In this document: positions 1 to 6,300 of the stretch, piece by piece
Position numbering within the stretch: position 1 is the first letter of the stretch
Layout of the letters: every line of letters begins with the position of its first letter
Assembly: GCF_003061025.1 (NCBI RefSeq)
Contig: NZ_QAIL01000351.1
Coordinates: 1-34,371 of the forward strand
Source: Pedobacter sp. HMWF019
GTDB taxonomy: Bacteria > Bacteroidota > Bacteroidia > Sphingobacteriales > Sphingobacteriaceae
Length of the DNA stretch: 34,371 nt
Direction of reading: 5' to 3'
The notes under the pieces: generated by a model
What the model was told of the DNA's origin: nothing
Seen by the model: the letters and a program-made list of their open reading frames with translations, nothing else
The model's database searches: none
Position numbers and translations under genes: made by a program

Positions 1-637
1 GTCTATTAATACACAATATCTGTTACACTATACAGGAATAAATCCACTAACGGGTAACTATACATTTGAAGATTATAACCATGACGGTGCGATCAGTATA
101 GATAATACCGGGCCAACCGGTACTGGTAGAGATGACCGGTATGTTGCCATTGATCTCAGCCCGAAGTTCTCTGGTGGCTTTGGTACTTCTTTTACGTATA
201 AGGGCTTTAACGTCAGCTGTTTTTTTGATTTTACAAAAAGAATGGGCCTTAATCCATACTATAATAGTCAATTTCTGTTAGGAAATTATGGAAATCAACC
301 AGTTGAGGTATTTGGGAATTATTGGAAAGCTCCTGGTGATCATGCTTTATATCCAAAACCGACAACGATTCCAGGAAGTGAAAGTGCCGGCAATTTTGCT
401 CTTTCAGATGGCAGATACAGAGATGCTTCCTTTCTTCGGATGAACAATTTGTCTTTTAATTATCGGCTGAATGAAAAATTGGTCAAAAGGATAGGGGCAA
501 AGTCAATGAGCGTATATGCGCAGGCACAAAATATTTTTGTGTTGAGCAAAGCGAATGGTATGGATCCTAATATAGATAATTTTAGTGCACTTCCTCCGGC
601 AAAGACGTTTTTGTGTGGTCTCTCCTTAAATTTTTAA
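1..637 (+). CDS. SusC/RagA-type TonB-linked outer-membrane receptor, C-terminal part
   Basis: The reading frame is open from base 2 to the TAA at 635-637, giving the last 211 residues of a protein whose start lies before the window. Alternating aromatic and polar strands, the segment RYVAIDLSPKFSGGFGTSFT and the ending LCGLSLNF with a terminal aromatic residue are typical of the last beta strands of a TonB-dependent barrel. Motifs such as GNQPVEVFGNYWKAPGD and SDGRYRDASFLRMNNLSFNY are characteristic of SusC C-termini. A RagB/SusD lipoprotein follows on the same strand, which confirms the SusC assignment. In this family the barrel imports glycan or peptide ligands across the outer membrane together with its SusD lid. 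The N-terminal plug, and whether an STN signalling domain exists, cannot be seen. The substrate is unknown. Confidence 0.93.
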   Translation, partial: SINTQYLLHYTGINPLTGNYTFEDYNHDGAISIDNTGPTGTGRDDRYVAIDLSPKFSGGFGTSFTYKGFNVSCFFDFTKRMGLNPYYNSQFLLGNYGNQPVEVFGNYWKAPGDHALYPKPTTIPGSESAGNFALSDGRYRDASFLRMNNLSFNYRLNEKLVKRIGAKSMSVYAQAQNIFVLSKANGMDPNIDNFSALPPAKTFLCGLSLNF

Positions 638-654
638 CTCATAACGATATGATA

Positions 655-714
655 ATGAAAGCTGCATAAGCGTACTGCTTACAAAATACAATGAATAAGC
701 TTTGCAAGCTTCAT
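655..714 (+). repeat. 60-nt hairpin element, copy A, upstream of susD-like gene
   Basis: The left arm at 655-671 (ATGAAAGCTGCATAAGC) pairs with the right arm at 699-714 (GCTTTGCAAGCTTCAT), with three single-base bulges. The loop contains ACAAAATACAATGAATAA. A second element of exactly the same length, the same loop core and the same outer ATGAAA...GCTTCAT lies at 3946-4005. The stem bases differ between copies in a way that keeps pairing. Inside, TAAGC (667-671) can instead pair with GCTTA (677-681), so two alternative folds exist. The hairpin ends 26 nt before the SusD-like ATG at 741. I do not recognise a named RNA family; it could be a leader RNA, an mRNA processing site or a mobile palindrome. 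Confidence 0.7.
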
Positions 715-740
715 TACCGATAAAAACAAATTATACTCCA

Positions 741-2177
741 ATGAAAACAAATCTAAAATTATACAGTCTTACCCTGGTCGCTATTGCTGTTGCATTTTCT
801 TCTTGTAAAAAGCTGGTCAGTATTCCAGAGCCAACGGATACCATCACTACGGTCAAGGTATTTTCGAATGATAACGAAGCCAATTCAGCCATGGCCGGAG
901 TATATACACTGATGATTAATAATGATTCTAATGGAGCAACAGGATTGCTTGGTTTTGCCACGGGCATGTCTACTCTTTATGGTGCGATGTCTGCAAACGA
1001 ATTAATTGCCAGTACGACCAACGGCCAGGATTATTTATTCAATCAAAATAGGCTAACAGCTGATATCGGATCAACAGCTATTATCTGGAAAACAGCCTAT
1101 ACTGCAATTTATGGTTCTAATGCAGTTATTGAAGGAGTTGAAGCCTCTGTTTCTCCTAAGTTACATGATGAAGTAAGGAAAAAGCTGACCGGAGAAGCAA
1201 AATTTGTGCGGGCATTTACCTATTTCTATCTGGTGAATTTTTTCGGTGATGTACCTATGGTGCTTACGGTAGACTTTAATAAAACGGCCACCATGAAAAA
1301 GACACCTAAAAATGAAGTGTATGCACAGATGATCAAAGACCTTCTGGATGCGAAATCCCTTTTGTCTGCCGATTTTTCGGGAGGGGGCGGCGAAAGAATT
1401 CTTCCAACTAAATGGGCTGCAACAGCACTGCTGGCTAGGGTTTACTTGTACACCGGTGATTATGCCAATGCCTCGGCACAAGCCAGCGAAGTGATTGGTC
1501 AAGCCGCTCTTTTTAACCTCCCGGCAGATTTAAATACGGTCTTTTTATCTACGAGCCAGGAGGCAATCTGGCAATTAAAGCAAAGTACGTTGCCTGCCAA
1601 TAAAAATGCGACTCCAGAAGGCACCACACTATTTTCGAAACCGGCTTACTATTATGTATCAAAAGAGTTGGAAAATGATTTCGAAATGGAGGATCAGAGA
1701 AAAGAAGCATGGTTTCACCGAGACAGTTTACAGGGAAAGCCGGTCTATCAGGCGTATAAATATAAAACCGGACAGGCGAATTCTTCGATAACAGGAACCG
1801 TTACGGAGTATTCTGTAGTTCTAAGGCTTGCGGAACAATATCTGATCCGTGCCGAAGCTCAGACCCTTGGAGGTCTGTCCCTAAGCCAGGCTATTGCCGA
1901 TCTGAATGTGATCCGAAAACGGGCAGGTTTGAATAACTTGCCAATCACGCTCTCTAAAAATGAAGTAACCAAGGCTATTGAACATGAAAGGGAGATAGAG
2001 CTTTTTGCAGAGTGGGGGCACCGGTGGTTCGATTTAAAAAGAACAGGAAGAGCGCACGATGTACTCTCTGCTGTACAAATCAAACAGCCATGGACGGGCG
2101 ATTATCAGTTGCTCTATCCAATTCCAAGATCAGAAATTATAACGAATCAGAATCTGATTCAAAATCCTGGTTATTAA
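741..2177 (+). CDS. RagB/SusD family outer-membrane lipoprotein
   Basis: This 478-residue protein starts at ATG 741. A TTG 39 bases upstream would extend it through the hairpin element and is unlikely. The N-terminus MKTNLKLYSLTLVAIAVAFS ends in a lipobox (FSSC) followed by lysines, so it is a surface lipoprotein. The N-terminal SusD region (TPR-like helices, for example LTGEAKFVRAFTYFYLVNFFG) and the C-terminal region with HEREIELFAEWGHRWFDLKR and the ending LLYPIPRSEIITNQNLIQNPGY are hallmark RagB/SusD sequences. These proteins cap the SusC barrel and bind the ligand outside the cell. The gene lies directly after the SusC fragment and 19 bp before another lipoprotein gene, so the three form one transcript. 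No substrate can be deduced. Confidence 0.95.
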   Translation: MKTNLKLYSLTLVAIAVAFSSCKKLVSIPEPTDTITTVKVFSNDNEANSAMAGVYTLMINNDSNGATGLLGFATGMSTLYGAMSANELIASTTNGQDYLFNQNRLTADIGSTAIIWKTAYTAIYGSNAVIEGVEASVSPKLHDEVRKKLTGEAKFVRAFTYFYLVNFFGDVPMVLTVDFNKTATMKKTPKNEVYAQMIKDLLDAKSLLSADFSGGGGERILPTKWAATALLARVYLYTGDYANASAQASEVIGQAALFNLPADLNTVFLSTSQEAIWQLKQSTLPANKNATPEGTTLFSKPAYYYVSKELENDFEMEDQRKEAWFHRDSLQGKPVYQAYKYKTGQANSSITGTVTEYSVVLRLAEQYLIRAEAQTLGGLSLSQAIADLNVIRKRAGLNNLPITLSKNEVTKAIEHEREIELFAEWGHRWFDLKRTGRAHDVLSAVQIKQPWTGDYQLLYPIPRSEIITNQNLIQNPGY

Positions 2178-2196
2178 ATTCTTAATTAACAAAGAG

Positions 2197-2955
2197 ATGA
2201 AAAATTATAAAATGAGTTTCATTGGAGCGGTATGCCTGTTTTCCATAGCCCTTATTTCCTGCAAAAAAACGGAACAGCAAATCACCACTTCTTCCCTAAC
2301 TGTGGTCAATGGTATTATGGATGTTAACCGAATGGTGCCGAACTTTAGTGGTACTACGCCGATAAAATATTACAGTGGGTCAATCCCGTTGATGTATGGT
2401 GCTTTTGCCGACAACTGCAAATTTTCTATAGAAAAGACGGAGCAGCCATTGGGAATTTTCAAATACCCCGATACGTTGCCCAGCAGCAAACCGTTGTTTA
2501 ACCTGATGCTTCATTTAAAACCGGGAAGTATCAATAGTTTATTCCTTGTAGGAACCGCAGCCAAGCCAGATACGATGATGGTAACTACGATCCCTCCTTA
2601 TCACAATGACCGGGACAGCACATTTGGCGTTCGTTTTGCAAACCTTTCTTACCTAAGCAAACCTGTAAGCATTTATCTATTATCAGAAAGCAGCCGTAAA
2701 GAAATAGATGGTCTGCCGTATAAAGGAATTTCTGGCTATAAAAACTACTATGCCGGGCTGGAAACAGGAAACTATACGTTTGAATTCCGGGATAAAGAAA
2801 CTCAGGCCCTTCTGGCTACTGCCGTGATCGATGGAGTTGGAGAGGGGACTGGCAATTTACGCCGTTACCGCAATTTCACAATTGCATTAAAAGGGCTACC
2901 TGGTGTAACCAGCGGAGATCAAAAACAAGATGCTTTCCTGATCAACGATTATTGA
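2197..2955 (+). CDS. DUF4397-like surface lipoprotein
   Basis: This 252-residue protein has a signal peptide ending in a lipobox (ALISC followed by KK), so it is an outer-membrane or surface lipoprotein. The C-terminal half contains VRFANLSYLSKPVSIYLL, YKGISGYKNYYAGLETGNYT and FEFRDKETQALLATAVIDG, then YRNFTIALKGL. This order of motifs resembles DUF4397 domains (VRFANLSPDAPAVDVYL-type repeats with a final YTVYLxG strand), a beta-sandwich of unknown role. The N-terminal half gives no recognisable domain and may be a second, diverged sandwich. It follows the SusD-like gene by 19 bp, a position where SusCD operons often encode an accessory glycan-binding or substrate-binding surface protein. The function is not known; the DUF4397 link is my inference from motif pattern. 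Confidence 0.8.
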   Translation: MKNYKMSFIGAVCLFSIALISCKKTEQQITTSSLTVVNGIMDVNRMVPNFSGTTPIKYYSGSIPLMYGAFADNCKFSIEKTEQPLGIFKYPDTLPSSKPLFNLMLHLKPGSINSLFLVGTAAKPDTMMVTTIPPYHNDRDSTFGVRFANLSYLSKPVSIYLLSESSRKEIDGLPYKGISGYKNYYAGLETGNYTFEFRDKETQALLATAVIDGVGEGTGNLRRYRNFTIALKGLPGVTSGDQKQDAFLINDY

Positions 2956-2963
2956 TAACATTA

Positions 2964-2980
2964 AAAGTCTTTTAGACTTT
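2964..2980 (+). other. Intercistronic stem-loop, possible partial terminator
   Basis: AAAGTCT (2964-2970) and AGACTTT (2974-2980) form a perfect 7-bp stem with a 3-nt loop. It lies 9 bases after the stop codon of the lipoprotein gene and 33 bases before the ABC ATPase gene. The tract after it (CTTCCC) is not a proper U-run, so full termination is doubtful. It could set the ratio between the SusCD-lipoprotein part and the ABC part of the transcript. Confidence 0.4.
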
Positions 2981-3013
2981 CTTCCCGAATCACATTTTAA
3001 TCCAATTTAAACT

Positions 3014-3937
3014 ATGGAACCAATCGTTCGTATTAGCGGCTTGTCGCACCGTTATAGTACCAGCTGGGCTATACGTGACATCAATATAGAGATCCCCAGA
3101 AGTGGGATTGTAGGTTTGCTGGGCTCTAATGGAGCTGGCAAATCTACCACAATGAATATTCTTTGCGGTGTGCTTACACCTACCGCAGGTTCGGTCACCA
3201 TCAATGGCATTGACCTGAGTAAAGAGCCGGAGCTCGCCAAACAGGAAATCGGTTTTCTACCGCAGACACCGCCTTTGTATATGGACCTGACGGTGGATGA
3301 ATACCTGAAACACACCGCTATTTTGCGCTCAATAGAAAAAGCACAATTGAAATCAGCGATGGAGGAGGTAAAAGAGCGCTGTGGCCTTACGCAGATTAGC
3401 AAAAGACTCATCAAGAATTTATCCGGAGGGTACAAACAAAGGGTAGGTATTGCCCAGGCGATTATCCACAAACCAAAGCTGGTGGTGTTTGATGAGCCGA
3501 CCAACGGGCTGGATCCTAATCAGATCCTGGAAGTGCGCGGTCTGATCAAAGACATTGCTGCGGAACGTGCGGTTATTCTTTCCACCCATATTCTGACCGA
3601 GGTACAGTATCTCTGTAAAGATATCGTAATGATAGAAAGCGGCAGGATCGTTTTTGCAGATACCATGGAAGCTTTTGACAATTACATCGCCCCGCACAGT
3701 ATGTTGGTCATCATGGAGAATGCCCCTCCGGCAGAAGCACTGATGGCCATAGAAGGTGTGATCCGGATTGAAACCCTTACTGAAAAGCAATTGCGGATTT
3801 ATTTTAATGGTGACCGCAGTATTTCCGAAACGGTAGTATTAGAAAGTGCAAAGCATGGATGGCGCTTGCGTGAGCTCAATATGGAGAAAAATTCTTTAGA
3901 TGAAACTTTTGCCCAGCTATCCAAAATCTCGAATTAA
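3014..3937 (+). CDS. ABC transporter ATP-binding protein, GldA-like
   Basis: This 307-residue protein is a complete ABC ATPase. It shows Walker A GSNGAGKS (37-44), a Q-loop glutamine near 84, the signature LSGGY (136-140), Walker B LVVFDE (156-161) and the switch histidine in STH (H192). A C-terminal extension of about 90 residues is typical of ABC-2 export ATPases of the GldA/CcmA/NatA type. It powers an exporter at the cytoplasmic membrane. The only ABC-2 permeases in the window are the two GldF-GldG fusions at 4029 and 11730. Since no second ATPase is visible, I infer that this protein serves both. It is separated from the first permease by 91 bp containing hairpin element B. The cargo is unknown. 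True gliding GldA is the closest named relative by gene context, but motility is not implied. Confidence 0.93.
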   Translation: MEPIVRISGLSHRYSTSWAIRDINIEIPRSGIVGLLGSNGAGKSTTMNILCGVLTPTAGSVTINGIDLSKEPELAKQEIGFLPQTPPLYMDLTVDEYLKHTAILRSIEKAQLKSAMEEVKERCGLTQISKRLIKNLSGGYKQRVGIAQAIIHKPKLVVFDEPTNGLDPNQILEVRGLIKDIAAERAVILSTHILTEVQYLCKDIVMIESGRIVFADTMEAFDNYIAPHSMLVIMENAPPAEALMAIEGVIRIETLTEKQLRIYFNGDRSISETVVLESAKHGWRLRELNMEKNSLDETFAQLSKISN

Positions 3938-3945
3938 ATAGAATT

Positions 3946-4005
3946 ATGAAACCATCATGAGTTTACACTCACAAAACACAATGAATAAACTCATGATAGC
4001 TTCAT
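3946..4005 (+). repeat. 60-nt hairpin element, copy B, upstream of the first permease gene
   Basis: The arms 3946-3964 (ATGAAACCATCATGAGTTT) and 3987-4005 (AAACTCATGATAGCTTCAT) pair at 17 of 19 positions around a 22-nt loop containing ACAAAACACAATGAAT. Compared with copy A at 655-714, the inner stem bases change on both sides together, so structure rather than sequence is kept. An alternative short hairpin TGAGT (3958-3962) with ACTCA (3967-3971) uses the same left arm. The element starts 8 nt after the ATPase stop codon and ends 23 nt before the permease ATG at 4029. Beyond the hairpin the similarity continues through an A-rich tail to the start codon in both copies. Confidence 0.75.
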
Positions 4006-4028
4006 CTCCATTAAAAAAATATATACTG

Positions 4029-6299
4029 ATGAAAAAAATCATTCAGATAGCAAAGCTGGAACTGAGCCTGCTGTTTTATTCCCCGATTGCCTGGCTGCTC
4101 ATTCTGGTGCTTTTTATACAGATGGCACTGGCAAATTTATCGGCAATAGCAGATCTACAATATTTGCTGGGATTGAAGGTGGAGTTTACGGATCTGACAG
4201 ATAAACTATTCACTACAAGTATAGCCATGGGTACGCTACCCGCGGGCATATTTTTCACTATTCTTGGAAGTTTATATCTGTATACACCGCTCATTACCAT
4301 GGGTATCATTAGCCGGGAACTGGATAGCGGAACGATAAAACTGCTCTATTCTTCACCTGTAAAACTGAGCCAGATTATTTATGGAAAGTTTTTGGCGATG
4401 CTCACCTACAACCTGGTGGTTGTGACCTTAATGAGCCTGTTTGCCATTTTGGGAGCATTGTTTATAAACCATGTTGATTATCCTCATATACTGGTGGCCT
4501 TGCTGGCTTCTTTTTTACTCTTATGTGCCTATTCAGCGATAGGAATCTTCATGTCCAGTCTGACCACGTATCAGGTCATCGCAGCCATCGGTACTTTTGC
4601 CGTGCTGGCCTTTATGAACTATGTTGGCAACTTTGGACAGGGGCTGGATTTTGTACGTGACCTGACCTATAGTCTTTCCATGCCAAGTCGTGCTGAGCGG
4701 TTGGTTGGAGGGCTGCTCAACAGCCGTGATGTGATCTATTACCTGGTGATCACCGGAATTTTTCTTGGTTTTACCATCGCGAGGCTGCAATTTACAAGAG
4801 TATCGAAATCTATTGCGCAACAGGCTTTAAGGTATGTAATTATTTTAATTGTTGGCTTAACTGTAGCATACATCACCTCGCGCCAGCCCATGATTGTCTA
4901 TTACGACGCAACCTATATCAAGGCGAATACCATTACTAAAAATACGCAGGATATACTTAAAGCAATGGGGGATGAACCTATTGAAATGACGGAATACATC
5001 AATCTCATGGACGACAGTTATGAGCGGGGTGCACCGGTTAACCGGATTCCATCTATGTTGAGGTGGGAGCCCTATTTGCGTTTCAAACGCAATATCAAAT
5101 TAAACTGGGTATATTATAACGGCAGTTTTGATCATCAACTTTTTAAAGAAAGGGCTAAACAATTAGAGGTAGATACGGCTGATTTTTTAAGCCCGGAAGC
5201 TTTGCGCAAGCGGGTAGACCTGAGAGGTGAAGATGGTCGATTGGTCGTACAGCTTAAATATAAGGGCAAAACGACTTTTTTACGAACTTTTGGGGACAGT
5301 GATTTCTGGGCTAAGGAACCCGAAATTGCCGCTGCATTGAAGCGACTGCTGGTCACACCGCCTAAAATTGTGTTTGCAACAGATGGTTATCAGCGTAGGG
5401 TAGACAAGATTGGCGACCGGGACTATAGATTATTCTTTAATGTCAAAACCTCACGTTCAGCTTTGATCAATCAGGGCTTTGATATCGACAGTGTTTCCAT
5501 AGAGAACAGTGAGATCCCTAAAGGAATTGCGACATTGGTGATCGGTGATCCTAAGGTGGCGTTTAGTAAAAATGTGCTGGCTAAACTTCAGAGATATATT
5601 GCTGAAGGAGGGAATCTGCTGATCGCAGGAGAACCTGGTAAACAAAGCGTGCTTAACCCATTACTGGATACACTCGGAGTTAAAATGCTGAACGGGACCC
5701 TTGTTCAGCGCAGCAGGGATTACTCTTATGACCTTGTTACGCCAAAACTTACTGAAGAGGCTCTGGTCATGGACCGCGGATTAACAGGACTCTATCAAAA
5801 TAAAGGTGTGGTCACGATGCCTGGAGTTGCAGCTTTAAAAGAGGAAAAGAAAGGTGGTTTCGCCGTTCAGCCCTTGTTGATGACTGATGCACAGCGCAGC
5901 TGGATCAAACAAGGATCTTTTGTTTTAGATTCCGCAGATTTGGTTTTTGATGCAAAAACCGGGGACCAGCAGGGGGCATTTCCAACTGCATTAAAACTTA
6001 CCCGAAAGCTGGACAAAAAAGAGCAACGAATTATCGTATCCGGGGATGCGGATTTCTTTAGCAATAAAGAAGGATGGAGAGATATGCCAAAAATAAACAG
6101 CGCATTTACACTCAGCATATTTAAATGGTTTGCCTATGGAGAATTTCCTGTGCAGATGATCAAAATTGACTCTATAGACAATACAATGAAGCTGAACGAG
6201 GCCGGAGTGGAAACCTTACAGATCTTATATTATGGGGTCATTCCGGGCGCAATATTGCTGCTTGGAATCACTTTGCTAACCCGTAGAAAACGTAAATAA
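4029..6299 (+). CDS. GldF-GldG fusion: ABC-2 permease with auxiliary domain (paralogue 1)
   Basis: From ATG 4029 this is a 756-residue protein. A longer frame from 3957 would run through hairpin element B, and the paralogue at 11730 begins with the same MKKIIQIA, so 4029 is the likely start. About 260 N-terminal residues form an ABC-2 permease with several membrane spans and the motif LKLLYSSPVKLSQ-like segment (IKLLYSSPVKLSQIIYGKF). A further membrane span (YVIILIVGLTVAYIT) leads into a large outside domain of the ABC_transp_aux/GldG type (YYDATYIKANTITKNTQDIL, later LVIGDPKVAF and YIAEGGNLLIAGEPGKQ). A final span ends in RRKRK. In Flavobacterium GldF and GldG are separate proteins; here they are fused. 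The stop is 1 bp before the MutS-like gene. It probably pairs with the ATPase at 3014. Confidence 0.9.
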   Translation: MKKIIQIAKLELSLLFYSPIAWLLILVLFIQMALANLSAIADLQYLLGLKVEFTDLTDKLFTTSIAMGTLPAGIFFTILGSLYLYTPLITMGIISRELDSGTIKLLYSSPVKLSQIIYGKFLAMLTYNLVVVTLMSLFAILGALFINHVDYPHILVALLASFLLLCAYSAIGIFMSSLTTYQVIAAIGTFAVLAFMNYVGNFGQGLDFVRDLTYSLSMPSRAERLVGGLLNSRDVIYYLVITGIFLGFTIARLQFTRVSKSIAQQALRYVIILIVGLTVAYITSRQPMIVYYDATYIKANTITKNTQDILKAMGDEPIEMTEYINLMDDSYERGAPVNRIPSMLRWEPYLRFKRNIKLNWVYYNGSFDHQLFKERAKQLEVDTADFLSPEALRKRVDLRGEDGRLVVQLKYKGKTTFLRTFGDSDFWAKEPEIAAALKRLLVTPPKIVFATDGYQRRVDKIGDRDYRLFFNVKTSRSALINQGFDIDSVSIENSEIPKGIATLVIGDPKVAFSKNVLAKLQRYIAEGGNLLIAGEPGKQSVLNPLLDTLGVKMLNGTLVQRSRDYSYDLVTPKLTEEALVMDRGLTGLYQNKGVVTMPGVAALKEEKKGGFAVQPLLMTDAQRSWIKQGSFVLDSADLVFDAKTGDQQGAFPTALKLTRKLDKKEQRIIVSGDADFFSNKEGWRDMPKINSAFTLSIFKWFAYGEFPVQMIKIDSIDNTMKLNEAGVETLQILYYGVIPGAILLLGITLLTRRKRK

Positions 6300-6300
6300 A

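Noticed and set aside
702..740. TTG start extending the SusD-like protein
   Set aside because: It lies in hairpin element A, while ATG 741 gives a standard lipoprotein signal peptide.
3957..4028. N-terminal extension of the first permease (24 extra residues)
   Set aside because: It runs through hairpin element B, and the paralogue at 11730 begins exactly where ATG 4029 begins.
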